DNA of 64,000 nucleotides from Myxococcales bacterium (GCA_903642325.1 CAHJWM010000025.1:1-64000), one strand, 5' to 3'. Shown: positions 17,543-26,445, numbered from the stretch's first letter. Notes: a model not told the origin generated them from the letters alone. A program made the numbers and translations.

Positions 17543-18620
17543 GCTCGTCTCCGAGCTGCAGGCGCTCGGCATGCGCTGGTTGGATGGCTCAGGTCCAGGG
17601 CTGAGCCGCGCAGGTGGTGCTGGTCCCTCCGATCACAAAGCCGTGACGATCGCGGATCAAACGGTGATGGTGCCCATCCTGAACCACGCTTCGCGGCTCT
17701 CGCCCTACGCCGCCGAGGTGCACGGCGACTATGCACTGTTGCTCAAAGGAGGTCAGCCGCTGCTCGAGCTCGCCTTCCCGAAAAAGCCGCGCTTCTATGA
17801 CCGTTCGACCGCGGATGGCGTGCCGTATTGGAAAATCGCGACCTTGCACGGGCGAGACGTGCTCGCGACCACGGTGCTTCAAACCTGCAAACGCTACGGC
17901 AATCGAGCCACATCCTGTCAATTTTGTGCCATCGGCCAGTCGTTGGCGGCCAAAACGACGATCGCCGAGAAGAGCCCGGCGCAGTTGGCCGAAGTCGCGC
18001 TCGCTGCGGTCGAGCTCGATGGTGTGCGGCATATGGTGATGACCACCGGTACGCCGCAGTCCGACGACCGCGGCGCAGGCGTGCTCGCCCGGGCGGCAGA
18101 GGCCGTGCGCGCGGCTGTCGACCTACCGGTTCAGGCTCAATGTGAACCGCCGGCGGACTTTGTTTGGTTTGCTCGGCTCAAAGACGCCGGCGTCGACAGC
18201 CTGGGCTTGCATCTGGAAGCAGTCACGGAAGAGGTGCGGCAACGCATTATCCCCGGCAAAGCCGAGGTGCCCGTGTCGGTCTATCTCGACGCGTTTGCCG
18301 CCGCCGTGAGCGTGTTCGGTCGCGGTCAGGTGTCGAGCTACGTCTTGGCGGGGCTCGGCGATAGCCGAGAGGCGATCCTCGAGATGTGCCAGCGCATGGT
18401 TACCCTCGGCGTGTATCCGTTCGTCGTGCCATTCGTGCCCATCGCCGGCACGCCGCTCGCGGGCCACCCGACGCCCGAGCCGGCATTCATGTCCGCGCTG
18501 CTTTCGGACGTCGCTACGCTGCTCGCTTCGGCCAAGCTCAGCAGCGCCGAGATCAAAGCGGGCTGCGGGCGTTGCGGGGCCTGCTCATCACTCAAAACGC
18601 GCGAGGCACTCCATGCTTGA
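17472..18620 (+). CDS. MSMEG_0568/Sll0785 family radical SAM protein (Nit1C)
   Basis: Radical SAM enzyme of 382 aa, the conserved third component of the cluster. The cluster-binding cysteines appear as C139, C149 and C152 ([14 protein letters not shown]), a CX9CX2C spacing instead of CX3CX2C. A second Cys group at the C-terminus ([13 protein letters not shown]) could hold an auxiliary cluster. The central part is a TIM-barrel-like series ([61 protein letters not shown]). The reaction is unknown. The ATG at 17472 follows a GAGGAACA ribosome-binding site, so the 71-base overlap with the nitrilase gene is probably real. Confidence 0.92.
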   Translation: MNKSLPIASPRPRPPQKPPENYPELVSELQALGMRWLDGSGPGLSRAGGAGPSDHKAVTIADQTVMVPILNHASRLSPYAAEVHGDYALLLKGGQPLLELAFPKKPRFYDRSTADGVPYWKIATLHGRDVLATTVLQTCKRYGNRATSCQFCAIGQSLAAKTTIAEKSPAQLAEVALAAVELDGVRHMVMTTGTPQSDDRGAGVLARAAEAVRAAVDLPVQAQCEPPADFVWFARLKDAGVDSLGLHLEAVTEEVRQRIIPGKAEVPVSVYLDAFAAAVSVFGRGQVSSYVLAGLGDSREAILEMCQRMVTLGVYPFVVPFVPIAGTPLAGHPTPEPAFMSALLSDVATLLASAKLSSAEIKAGCGRCGACSSLKTREALHA

Positions 18621-19197
18621 CCTGATCCACCCCTGGGGCAAACCGTTGCGCGCGCAGACCGCGCAACGGATCACCGCGCACGTGGCCCGTGAAGAGTGGC
18701 AATTGAACGCTTACTTTTCACTCCGGAGCGAGATCTTCGCCGCCGAGCAAGGCCTCTTCGCAAGCACGGATCGCGACGAGCTCGACACTCATGCTACGGC
18801 CATCGTCGCCCAAGGTGAGATCGCCGGTATGCCTGACGGCGTGGTAGGGGTGGTGCGAATTTATCGAGCCTCGTGTCTCGATGGCGCCCGCCGCATCGCG
18901 GAGACAGCGGGCGAAGATACCTGGTTAGGGGGGCGCCTCGGGGTCGCGCGCGCTTATCGCCGCGTGGGCGCGGTGGGCACCGCATTGATTACCGAAGCAG
19001 TTTCCACCGCGCGCGGCTTAGGCTGCCAGCGCTTCTTGGCTACCGTGCAAGAGGCCAACGCGCGCTACTTCGAGCACCATCACTTCCGCCGCGTGCGTGC
19101 GCTCGAGTTATTGGGGCGTCCGCACGTCTTGATGCAAGCCGAATTGCAACGCTATCCCGCACATTTGTCGAGCACGTGGCGCGCGAGGGCGTCATGA
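18613..19197 (+). CDS. MSMEG_0567/Sll0786 family GNAT N-acetyltransferase (Nit1C)
   Basis: GNAT-fold protein of 194 aa. The acetyl-CoA loop region is around LGGRLGVARAYRRVGAVGTALITEAVSTARGLGCQRF, followed by NARYFEHHHFRR near the C-terminus. In some genomes this domain is fused to the AIR-synthase-like protein; here they are separate but joined by an ATGA overlap. It overlaps the radical SAM gene by 8 bases. The acceptor molecule is unknown. Confidence 0.9.
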   Translation: MLDLIHPWGKPLRAQTAQRITAHVAREEWQLNAYFSLRSEIFAAEQGLFASTDRDELDTHATAIVAQGEIAGMPDGVVGVVRIYRASCLDGARRIAETAGEDTWLGGRLGVARAYRRVGAVGTALITEAVSTARGLGCQRFLATVQEANARYFEHHHFRRVRALELLGRPHVLMQAELQRYPAHLSSTWRARAS

Positions 19198-20195
19198 ACC
19201 TCGAACCGGGCAGCTTGCAAACGCTGGCGCGGGAGCTCCGTGGTCGCGCCGAGCTCGACTTCAAGCGAGATATTCAGCTCGCGGCGCGGGCCTTTGGTCG
19301 CAGCGTGCAAAGCTCTTGGTTTCCAGCGGCGAAGCCGATCCTGAACGGGGACGACGCGGCCGCGCTGCCCGACGGTGACGGCTTCGTGCTGTTCGCTGCC
19401 GAGGGCATGCGCACCGAGTTTTTGGCCGCCGATCCCTGGTTTTGTGGCTTTTGCTCGGTGATGGTGAACCTGAACGACATCGCGGCCATGGGCGGCCGGC
19501 CCTGGGCGATCACCGACGTATTGTTCATGGGCGCTGGCGAGAACGAGCGCGTGCTCGAGGGCATGGTCGCGGCGAGCGAGGCTTTTGGCGTACCGATCGT
19601 GGGCGGCCACACCTCGCGCGTGGGCGGCCCGTCTTTTCTTGCCGTGTCCGTCCTCGGCCGAGCCCAGAAATTGATTTCCGGGCATGCGGCGCAGGTCGGC
19701 CAAACTCTGCTGGTCGCCGTCGACCTGCGCGGCTCGTATCGCGGCCTCGGGGGCAACTTCAACGCCGCCACTACCGCCTCGCCCGAGCAGCTTCGCCGCC
19801 AGCTCGCGCTCCTGCCGGAGCTAGCCGAGGCCGGCCTGGTCAACGCTGGCAAAGACATCAGCATGGCCGGGGTGTGTGGCTCACTGCTGATGCTGTTGGA
19901 AACCTCACAGGTGGGGGCTGAGCTCGACCTTTTGCGCGTGCCCGCCCCGCCGAATGCGGACGTGTTTCGCTGGCTCAATGCATTTCCGAGCTTTGGCTTC
20001 GTGCTCAGTGTGGAGCCCGGCCACGTGTCGGAGGTTTGCGCGCGATTCCGAGCCCACGACATCGACTGCGCAGCCGTGGGCGAGATCACTCGTACCAGGC
20101 GGCTCGAGCTCATGGCCGGAAAAGAGCGCGCTTTGTATTGGGATTTGGCCGAACCACTGACTGGCTTCGGTGCGCCCCCGCTGAACGCAAGCTGA
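19194..20195 (+). CDS. Sll0787 family AIR-synthase-related (PurM-like) protein (Nit1C)
   Basis: A protein of 333 aa related to PurM/SelD/ThiL-type ATP-binding enzymes. Recognisable parts are NGDDAAALPDGDGF near 75, the NDIAAMGGRPWAITDVLF dimer/active-site segment, IVGGHTSR, and the C-terminal AIRS_C part (GKDISMAGVCGSLLMLLE, FPSFGFVLSVEP). The chemistry is probably ATP-dependent activation of an unknown intermediate in the pathway. The ATG overlaps the GNAT stop (ATGA); a longer in-frame extension upstream is the GNAT gene read in another frame and is not used. Confidence 0.9.
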   Translation: MNLEPGSLQTLARELRGRAELDFKRDIQLAARAFGRSVQSSWFPAAKPILNGDDAAALPDGDGFVLFAAEGMRTEFLAADPWFCGFCSVMVNLNDIAAMGGRPWAITDVLFMGAGENERVLEGMVAASEAFGVPIVGGHTSRVGGPSFLAVSVLGRAQKLISGHAAQVGQTLLVAVDLRGSYRGLGGNFNAATTASPEQLRRQLALLPELAEAGLVNAGKDISMAGVCGSLLMLLETSQVGAELDLLRVPAPPNADVFRWLNAFPSFGFVLSVEPGHVSEVCARFRAHDIDCAAVGEITRTRRLELMAGKERALYWDLAEPLTGFGAPPLNAS

Positions 20196-20221
20196 GCGCA
20201 GCTCGACACCTCGCCACGACC

Positions 20222-21415
20222 ATGTTGTCCGTCGGAATCTTCAGTTACTCGTGCAAACCGCGCGGCAGCGTAGTGCACGCGGCTTGTCTTGCGGAAGCGC
20301 TCTGGCGCACCGGTGTCGACGTCACGTTGTACGCCCTCGCCAAGCCGGGAGACCAATTCTATCGCCCCCTGTCGTGCGCCGTGCGCCTGATCCCCGCCCA
20401 GGCGGCACCGGAGAGCGCGGACGCGCTGATCCAGCAGCGGATTTCGGAATTTCGAATCGGGATTCGGGGCTCGAGCGCACGACACGACATCTACCACGCG
20501 GAAGATTGCCTAGCCGCCAACGCGCTCGTCGCCGAACGAGCGGAGCTCGGCGATGCAGCGCTGGTGCGCACCGTGCACCATGTGGAACGGTTCGAGAGTT
20601 CGTATCTCATGGCTTGCCAAGAGCAATCGGTCATTTTGCCCGATCTCGTGCTCAGCGTGAGCCAGGTCACGAGCCGCGATGTCTTGAGAACCTTTGGTCG
20701 CTCCGCGAGCTCGATTTCGAATGGCGTCGATGTGCAGCGTTTTGCGGCGCCGGACCCACACGCCATCGCCGCGCTTCGTCAGCGGATTCAGGCGCACCCG
20801 GAAGACGGTCTGATCTTGAGCGTCGGCGGGGTGGAGCCGAGAAAAAACAGCCTGATTGGGCTCGACGCCATCGCCCTGGCTTATGCTCGGCATCCGAGCC
20901 TGCGTTGGCTGATCGTCGGCGGAGCGAGCATTTGGGAGCACGACGATTATCGCCGCGAATTTTCGCGTCGCCTGGCGCTGCTGCCTCGCGATCTTCGAGC
21001 GCGCATCAGTCTGTTCGGGAGCGTGCCCGAAGCAGAGCTCACCACCCTGTACCAAGCGAGCGACATCCTGCTGTGTCCGTCGTTGCAAGAAGGCTTCGGC
21101 TTGTGTGTGCTGGAAGCGCTCGCGGCTCGGGCGGCGGCGATCGTGCCGAAGGGCGCGCCCTTCGACGAGTATCTGGGAGCGGGCTCTGCGAGCTTCGTCG
21201 ACCCGGCATCTGCGGAGGACATCGCCTGCGCTGTGCTCCAGCTGCTGCAAAATTCGGAGCTGCGGGAGCGCCAGGTTCGAGCGGGTCACGTGCGTGCGCA
21301 GCGCTATTCTTGGGAGCTCGTCGCCGAGCGTCATCTGGCTCGTTACGAATCCGTGCTCAGCCGAGCCGAGCCGCCCCGCGTGACCAACGTGTCGAATCGA
21401 GACCGCGTTCATTAA
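20222..21415 (+). CDS. MSMEG_0565 family glycosyltransferase (Nit1C-associated)
   Basis: GT4-type glycosyltransferase of 397 aa, GT-B fold. The N-terminal domain opens with SVGIFSYSCKPRGSVVHAACLAEAL. The C-terminal nucleotide-sugar domain has LSVGGVEPRKN, FGSVPEAEL and the EGFGLCVLEALA segment with the acidic pair of this class. Membership of the Nit1C-linked family suggests it glycosylates a product or carrier in this pathway; the donor and acceptor are unknown. It follows the AIR-synthase-like gene by 26 bases. Confidence 0.9.
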   Translation: MLSVGIFSYSCKPRGSVVHAACLAEALWRTGVDVTLYALAKPGDQFYRPLSCAVRLIPAQAAPESADALIQQRISEFRIGIRGSSARHDIYHAEDCLAANALVAERAELGDAALVRTVHHVERFESSYLMACQEQSVILPDLVLSVSQVTSRDVLRTFGRSASSISNGVDVQRFAAPDPHAIAALRQRIQAHPEDGLILSVGGVEPRKNSLIGLDAIALAYARHPSLRWLIVGGASIWEHDDYRREFSRRLALLPRDLRARISLFGSVPEAELTTLYQASDILLCPSLQEGFGLCVLEALAARAAAIVPKGAPFDEYLGAGSASFVDPASAEDIACAVLQLLQNSELRERQVRAGHVRAQRYSWELVAERHLARYESVLSRAEPPRVTNVSNRDRVH

Positions 21416-21432
21416 CCCAGTTGGAGTGGATC

Positions 21433-23049
21433 ATGCCCGAAATGCATTTCCGCGTGCGTTGGCCGAATGGGGCTACCGTCAGTTGCTACTCCCCCTCGTA
21501 CGTCATCGAAGATTACCTGTGCGTGGGCCAGAGTTACCCCGTGCTAGATTTCGTAGCGCGGACGCGTACGGCGCTCGAGATCGCCTCCGAGCGCGTGCGA
21601 CAGCGCTACGGGTTCGCCTGTAGCTCGGCCCTCGAGCAGCAAGCGGCGATCGAGCAAACTGCCAAACAGCTGGCTCCCGCCGAACGAAATCAGGTCGTCA
21701 CCGTGCTCGAATTCAGCAAGCACGCCCCGCGCGACGCTCGTCATCAGTCAGAGCCGAAGCCCGAGCATCACACGGTGCTCATCGTGGGCGGCGGTCAAGC
21801 CGGGCTATCGGTCAGTTACTGCCTGAAACAACAGGGTATCGATCATCTGGTGCTGGAGGGCCGGCGGGTGGCCCACTCCTGGCGCGAGGAGCGCTGGGAC
21901 ACGTTCTGCCTAGTAACGCCGAATTGGCAATGCGCGTTGCCCGGTTACTCGTACACGGGCGCGGACCCCAAAGGCTTCATGGTCAAAGACGAAATCGTCG
22001 ATTACGTCGAAGGCTACCGCTCGGCGCACGCCTTACCGGTGCGCGAAGGCGTCATGGTCGAATCATTGAGGAGCTCATTCGTGCCTGGCTCGGCGCGCTT
22101 TCAGATCACGACTTCGCAGGGAAGCTTTACGGCCGAGCACGTGGTGGTCGCGACCGGTTGCTACCACCGGGCGCACATTCCTTCGTACGCAAGCGGGCTG
22201 CCCGCGGGCATCGTCAATCTGCACTCCTCGAGTTACAAGAACCCGGAATCCTTGCCAGAAGGCGCGGTCTTAGTCGTGGGTAGCGGGCAATCGGGCGCCC
22301 AAATCGCGGAAGATCTTCACTTGGCGGGCCGCCAAGTGCACCTGGCCGTCGGCAACGCGCCGCGCTGCGCCCGCCGCTACCGCGGTCGCGACGTGGTCGA
22401 ATGGCTGGAAGACCTCGGCTACTACGACATTCCGATCGAGCAGCACCCGAACCGCGAACAAGTGCGCGACAAGACCAATCACTACGTAACCGGCCGTGAC
22501 GGCGGTCACGACATCGACCTGCGCCAGATGGCCCTCGAGGGTATGAAGCTATACGGCCCGATGAGCGGCGCAAGCGGCGGCATCGCTCACTTCAAGCCGG
22601 AGCTGACGCAAAACTTGGAGAGCGCCGACGCCGTGTATCGCAGCATCAACCGCACGATCGACGCGCACATCGACAAGCAGGCCATCAGCGCGCCGCCCGA
22701 GCGCGAATACGAAGCGCCCTGGGCGCCGCCGGTCGAGCCTAAAACGCTCGACTTTGCCGCGGAAAACATCACCTCTGTCGTGTGGTGCGTCGGCTTCTCC
22801 TCGGACTTCGGCTGGGTCGAGCTACCCGTTTTGGACGAGCGCGGCTTCCCGCGTCATGACCGCGGCGTGAGCGAGATACACGGCTTGTACTTCATCGGCC
22901 TGCCCTGGCTCCATACCTGGGGCTCGGGCCGCTTCTCCGGTGTGGGCGCGGACGCCGAGTACCTCGTGCAACGGGTCGCGGGCGCGCTGCGTGGGGCGCG
23001 CGCGACCGAGTCGAAGGGTGCCCCCGATCGAATCGCCGCGGATGTTTGA
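21433..23049 (+). CDS. Fusion of MSMEG_0570-like domain to MSMEG_0569 family flavin monooxygenase-like oxidoreductase (Nit1C)
   Basis: A 538-aa protein made of two families usually encoded by adjacent separate genes. Residues 1-95 (MPEMHFRVRWPNG, CYSPSYVIEDYL, ASERVRQRYGFAC) are the small MSMEG_0570 nitrogen-starvation domain. A polar linker (about 96-112) leads to a two-dinucleotide-fold flavoprotein: FAD motif GGGQAGLS (119-126), VVATGCYHRAHIPSYA, NADPH motif GSGQSGAQ (283-290) and a late WCVGFSSDFGW. The ATG at 21433 has GGAG at 21423-21426. The frame is continuous with no stop in the linker. Last gene of the cluster, 15 bases from the convergent gre-like stop. Confidence 0.9.
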   Translation: MPEMHFRVRWPNGATVSCYSPSYVIEDYLCVGQSYPVLDFVARTRTALEIASERVRQRYGFACSSALEQQAAIEQTAKQLAPAERNQVVTVLEFSKHAPRDARHQSEPKPEHHTVLIVGGGQAGLSVSYCLKQQGIDHLVLEGRRVAHSWREERWDTFCLVTPNWQCALPGYSYTGADPKGFMVKDEIVDYVEGYRSAHALPVREGVMVESLRSSFVPGSARFQITTSQGSFTAEHVVVATGCYHRAHIPSYASGLPAGIVNLHSSSYKNPESLPEGAVLVVGSGQSGAQIAEDLHLAGRQVHLAVGNAPRCARRYRGRDVVEWLEDLGYYDIPIEQHPNREQVRDKTNHYVTGRDGGHDIDLRQMALEGMKLYGPMSGASGGIAHFKPELTQNLESADAVYRSINRTIDAHIDKQAISAPPEREYEAPWAPPVEPKTLDFAAENITSVVWCVGFSSDFGWVELPVLDERGFPRHDRGVSEIHGLYFIGLPWLHTWGSGRFSGVGADAEYLVQRVAGALRGARATESKGAPDRIAADV

Positions 23050-23064
23050 GGTCGGCGTGGGCGG

Positions 23065-23589
23065 TTATTCGGGCCGCGGTTCGCGGTCCATGTCGTCGTA
23101 GTCCAGGGCCAAGATTTCGAGCTCGTTCGTTTCGCGCGGTGTCCAAAGCTCCGCGCTCTCGCCCACGCGCTTGCCCAAGAGTGCGCGCGCCAGCGGCGAG
23201 CAGAACGCGATCAGCCCCCGAGCCGCGTCCGCTTCGTCCACGCCCACGATCCGGTAACGGCACTCGACACCCGAGTCGCGACGGACGCGCACCGTGGCGC
23301 CGAAACGCACTTCGTCTTGCGGCTGCGTCGCTCCCTGCACGAGCTCCGCGCTGGCAATGCGCACTTGCAGCTCGACCGCACGCTGCCCCAGCGCGTTCAG
23401 CTCGGCGACGCGATCGGGGGCGTCTGCCGCTTCGATCCGGGCACGCTGCTGCTCGAGCGAGCTGTGTTCTTCGTGCAACCTGCGCAGACCGCGCGCCGTC
23501 ACGTAGTTCGCGGCGCCATCCGGCAGGGGAGCGCGGGGGACGACCAGCAGCTCGGGAGCGCCCTCGTCCTTCGTAAACGCCTTGCTCAT
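23065..23589 (-). CDS. GreA/GreB family transcription elongation factor (GreB-like)
   Basis: A protein of 174 aa with an N-terminal coiled coil (YVTARGLRRLHEEHSSLEQQRARIEA...AELNALGQRAVELQVRI) and a C-terminal FKBP-like domain (VRFGATVRVRRDSG, YRIVGVDEAD, ISFCSPLARALLGKRVGE-type segment). The opening MSKAFTKDEGAPELLVVPRAPLP is typical of GreB-type members. Such factors enter the RNA polymerase secondary channel and stimulate cleavage of backtracked transcripts. The coil-tip acidic pair is less clear than in E. coli GreB, so activity is not certain. The start overlaps the upstream zinc-finger gene by four bases (ATGA). Confidence 0.9.
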   Translation of the reverse strand: MSKAFTKDEGAPELLVVPRAPLPDGAANYVTARGLRRLHEEHSSLEQQRARIEAADAPDRVAELNALGQRAVELQVRIASAELVQGATQPQDEVRFGATVRVRRDSGVECRYRIVGVDEADAARGLIAFCSPLARALLGKRVGESAELWTPRETNELEILALDYDDMDREPRPE

Positions 23590-24194
23590 GATGTCTTACG
23601 GGAAGATTCGAGCTCGGGCTCGGCGGTGCCCGTTTTGGCTAGGCCCTTCGGCGCGAGCGCGAGCGCTGCGCCCTCGCGCATGGCGCGCGCCACGTCCAAA
23701 AGCTCGCCCTCGTGCAGCTGATTGCTCGGTAGGCGCAGCCGGGCGAGCGCAGGCTCGCTCCCGAAATAGCCGACGGCGCAAGCGGCGTGAATCGTGCCCA
23801 TGGGAGTGAAGCGGCCCTCTTCGAAGATGTGCAGGGCCAGGCGCCATGCGCCATGGTCGATCAGCTCCCGGCAGTGCCGACAGCGCGCGCGCCCAGAGGA
23901 CGCGCGCTCGGCCCGGAGCAGCCGCGGCAAGCGGCCTTGCGCGATCCCTTCTCGAGCTAGGTCGGCCAAGGCCTGCCGTTCGCGTGGTGCGAGCGAGCTC
24001 TGGCCAAGCACGGGCAGAATCGATTCTGGGCGCGCGCAGCAGGCGCACGGCAAGTGAAACCAAAACAAGCTCTCGCCCTCGCCATACGAGCTCGGCAGCG
24101 CTTCGCCAAAACGCTCGTCGCCGCGTGCAATCGCCTGACCGCACGCCCGGCACTTGGCGCGGCCGGTGGAGGCGCGCTCGATCATGGAAGGCAT
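23586..24194 (-). CDS. Protein with two PARP-type zinc fingers
   Basis: A 202-aa protein with two copies of the PARP nick-sensing finger pattern. Finger 1 has C15, C18, H47 and C50 (C-X2-C-X28-H-X2-C) after ERASTGRAKC; finger 2 has C105, C108, H136 and C139 (X27) after ERASSGRARC. Each copy has the following WFHLPC or TIHAAC segment. No ADP-ribosyltransferase domain is present; the remainder is a short basic/acidic tail. PARP1 has the same tandem arrangement. The start is chosen at 24194 (MPSMIERAS); 24185 is possible. It is coupled by ATGA to the downstream GreB-like gene. Confidence 0.85.
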   Translation of the reverse strand: MPSMIERASTGRAKCRACGQAIARGDERFGEALPSSYGEGESLFWFHLPCACCARPESILPVLGQSSLAPRERQALADLAREGIAQGRLPRLLRAERASSGRARCRHCRELIDHGAWRLALHIFEEGRFTPMGTIHAACAVGYFGSEPALARLRLPSNQLHEGELLDVARAMREGAALALAPKGLAKTGTAEPELESSRKTS

Positions 24195-24260
24195 GGCTTG
24201 GATTTTGCCAAGGTCCGAGCCCAAGGGTCAAGTTCGCGGCCCGGTGGTAGCCTTTCCGGC

Positions 24261-25262
24261 ATGAGCGAGCACGAAATCGACACGCATGAGCCGGAGCGCG
24301 CGGCCGCTCGGACGCCGGAGCTGAAGCTCGTGCTGCGTGGCCAGCCGCGCAGCATCGACGGTTTCAGCGTGTCGCGCGTGCTACCGGCGCTCGCGTGTCA
24401 GCACGTTGGGCCGTTCACGTTCTTCGATCACATGGGTCCGAGCGACCTCGCGCCCGGCCATGGCCTCGACGTGCGGCCGCATCCGCACATCGGGCTCGCC
24501 ACCGTCACGTATGTGATCGAAGGCGAAATGATTCACCGCGACAGCTTGGGGAGCGAGCAAGCGATCCGCCCGGGGGCGGTGAACTGGATGACCGCCGGGC
24601 GCGGCATCACGCACTCCGAGCGCACCTCGACGGAGCTTCGCGAATCGGGCTCGCGCTTGCACGTGGTGCAGCTCTGGGTCGCCTTGCCCACCTCGCATGA
24701 AGAGATGGAGCCTGAGTTTCATCATTACCCGGCCGCGAGCTTGCCCGAGTTTCAACTCGGGCTGGTCGAGCTCAGATTGCTCGCGGGCAGTGCCTACGGT
24801 CGCACGTCGCCGGTGCGCACTTTCTCGCCGCTTTGTTATGTAGAAGCGTTCCTGCCCGCCGGCGCCTCGCTGAGCTTACCGGATGAGCACGAAGAGCGCG
24901 GCATCTACGTGCTCAGCGGCGCGCTCAGCAGTCGTGAGGACACGATCGAGGAGCGCGCACTCGCCATCTTCAACGCGGGCGGCACGCCCAGTGTGCGGGC
25001 CGAGCGGGACAGCCGCGTGCTGCTGCTCGGCGGGGCTCCGCCCGATGGTCCGCGCTATCTCGAATGGAATTTCGTCGCGAGCTCTCGCGAGCGCATCGCG
25101 GTCGCCAAAGCGCGCTGGCAAGCCGGACAATTCCTCAAAGTCCCCGGCGACGAGCTCGAGTTCATTCCGCTTCCCGAGCCACCCGCGCCCGCACCGCTCG
25201 CGGCTCCCGGGCTTGCGGTGCCCCCTGGGCTGAGTCCTGCTCCGACCAACCGAGCCCGCTGA
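24261..25262 (+). CDS. Pirin family protein
   Basis: A bicupin of 333 aa. The N-terminal cupin has HPHIGLATVTYVIEGEMIHRDSLG, supplying the pirin metal ligands (two His in HPHIG, then His and Glu in the GITHSE region), and VRRGQ/VLPALACQHVGPFTFFDHMGP-type segments. The second domain has FSPLCYVEAFLPAGASLSLP and a final FVASSRERIA. Pirins bind Fe or Ni and may act as quercetinases or regulators; the role here is unknown. A Pro/Ala tail of about 25 residues is extra. It is divergent from the zinc-finger gene with 66 bases between starts. Confidence 0.92.
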   Translation: MSEHEIDTHEPERAAARTPELKLVLRGQPRSIDGFSVSRVLPALACQHVGPFTFFDHMGPSDLAPGHGLDVRPHPHIGLATVTYVIEGEMIHRDSLGSEQAIRPGAVNWMTAGRGITHSERTSTELRESGSRLHVVQLWVALPTSHEEMEPEFHHYPAASLPEFQLGLVELRLLAGSAYGRTSPVRTFSPLCYVEAFLPAGASLSLPDEHEERGIYVLSGALSSREDTIEERALAIFNAGGTPSVRAERDSRVLLLGGAPPDGPRYLEWNFVASSRERIAVAKARWQAGQFLKVPGDELEFIPLPEPPAPAPLAAPGLAVPPGLSPAPTNRAR

Positions 25263-25533
25263 GACGTGGGCGTCGCTCAGTGCGGTGACGACGCGTCACC
25301 CGAGGTGCGCGGCTGGTTCGCGAGCGCCCCGCTCGGAAGGCGTCGTGCGTCGATCAGCGCAAGAGTTGGGCGCTCGAGCTCCCGCCACGCACCTCACAGC
25401 GCGCGCTGTGCCCGCCGTCGTTCTGTTGCCGCCGCGTTCGGTCTCCCGAGACTCCCGTTCCCCGGTGCTTCTCGGGCGCGGAGCCGAGAAAACCAAGCAA
25501 GTTCGCCTTCTAACGACCGGCCTGGCCGCGCGT

Positions 25534-26445
25534 TTAGCGCAGAGCTTTTTGCAGCTCGCGTACCAAATGGCTAACCAGCTCACGCACCCGCGTGGGCTGA
25601 ATTGGCCCTGCCGCGTACACGACGAAGACGCCCGGCTCGACACTCTCGAAGCCCTCGAGCACGGCAACCAAGCGGCGCGAACGTAGGTCGTCCTCGACCA
25701 AGTAGCGGGGCAACTCCGCGATGCCGAGGCCGGCTTTTGCGGCCTCGTGCAACGAGATCGTGTTACTGACCCTGAGCCTGCCGCTGACGCGCACGCTCTT
25801 GGCGATGTCACTCGCCCCGCGCGGCAAAAAATTCCAAACCGGCCAGGCCGGCGCGCCCGACAACAACAGGCAGGTGTGCTCGGCAAGCTCCGCCGGTGTT
25901 TGCGGCGTGTGCCGAGCGCGCAAGTAAGAGGGGCTTGCGCACATTACGCGGCGCAGTGTGCCGACACGCCGGGCAACGAAGGCCGGCGGAGGGTCGGAGG
26001 TGATGCGGACGGCGACGTCGATGCGCTCTCCTACCAAATCCACAGCGCGGTCCGTCAAGTCGAGGTCGAGTGAAACGGCGGGTGTCTTCTTCATGAATGC
26101 GAGCACGATGGGCAAGACGCGCGTTTGGCCGAGCAGGAGCGACGCGCTCACCCGCAGGTGCCCGCGCGGCTCTGCGTTGTTGCTCGCCATTTCCTGCTCC
26201 ACCTCGCGCAATTCTTCCAGAATGCGGCGAGCGCGCTCGAAGTAGAGCTGGCCCGCGTTGGTCAAGGTCATGCGGCGGGTCGTTCGCCTCAGCAGTGGCG
26301 CCCCGAAGCTGCTTTCCAAACGGGAGACCACCTTGCTGATTGCCGATGGAGTCAGCCCGGTTTGACGGGCGGCGGCGGCGAGCGACCCACCCTCGACGAC
26401 CGCCACGAACGCCGACATTCCGGACACCACGTCGCGCTCATGCAT
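25534..26445 (-). CDS. LysR family transcriptional regulator
   Basis: A 303-aa regulator. The N-terminal winged helix-turn-helix is clear (GGSLAAAARQTGLTPSAISKVVSRLESSFGAPLLRRTTRRMTLTNAG), followed by a substrate-binding domain (RGHLRVSASLLLGQTRVLPIVLAF, LTDRAVDLVGERIDVAVRIT, CASPSYLRARHTPQTPAEL). The sequence style is that of the large AaeR/DmlR-like clade. It is divergent from the propeller protein gene (about 180 bases between starts), which may be its target. Inducer unknown. Confidence 0.93.
   Translation of the reverse strand: MHERDVVSGMSAFVAVVEGGSLAAAARQTGLTPSAISKVVSRLESSFGAPLLRRTTRRMTLTNAGQLYFERARRILEELREVEQEMASNNAEPRGHLRVSASLLLGQTRVLPIVLAFMKKTPAVSLDLDLTDRAVDLVGERIDVAVRITSDPPPAFVARRVGTLRRVMCASPSYLRARHTPQTPAELAEHTCLLLSGAPAWPVWNFLPRGASDIAKSVRVSGRLRVSNTISLHEAAKAGLGIAELPRYLVEDDLRSRRLVAVLEGFESVEPGVFVVYAAGPIQPTRVRELVSHLVRELQKALR

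Noticed and set aside
19274-20497. 407-codon minus-strand frame across the AIR-synthase-like and glycosyltransferase genes
   Set aside because: Antisense to conserved Nit1C genes; Arg/Ser/Ala-rich with no domain and no start signal.
20251-21432. Long N-terminal extension of the 0570-0569 fusion protein
   Set aside because: The open frame upstream of 21433 is an alternate frame of the glycosyltransferase gene; the ATG at 21433 has a ribosome-binding site and starts the known family sequence.
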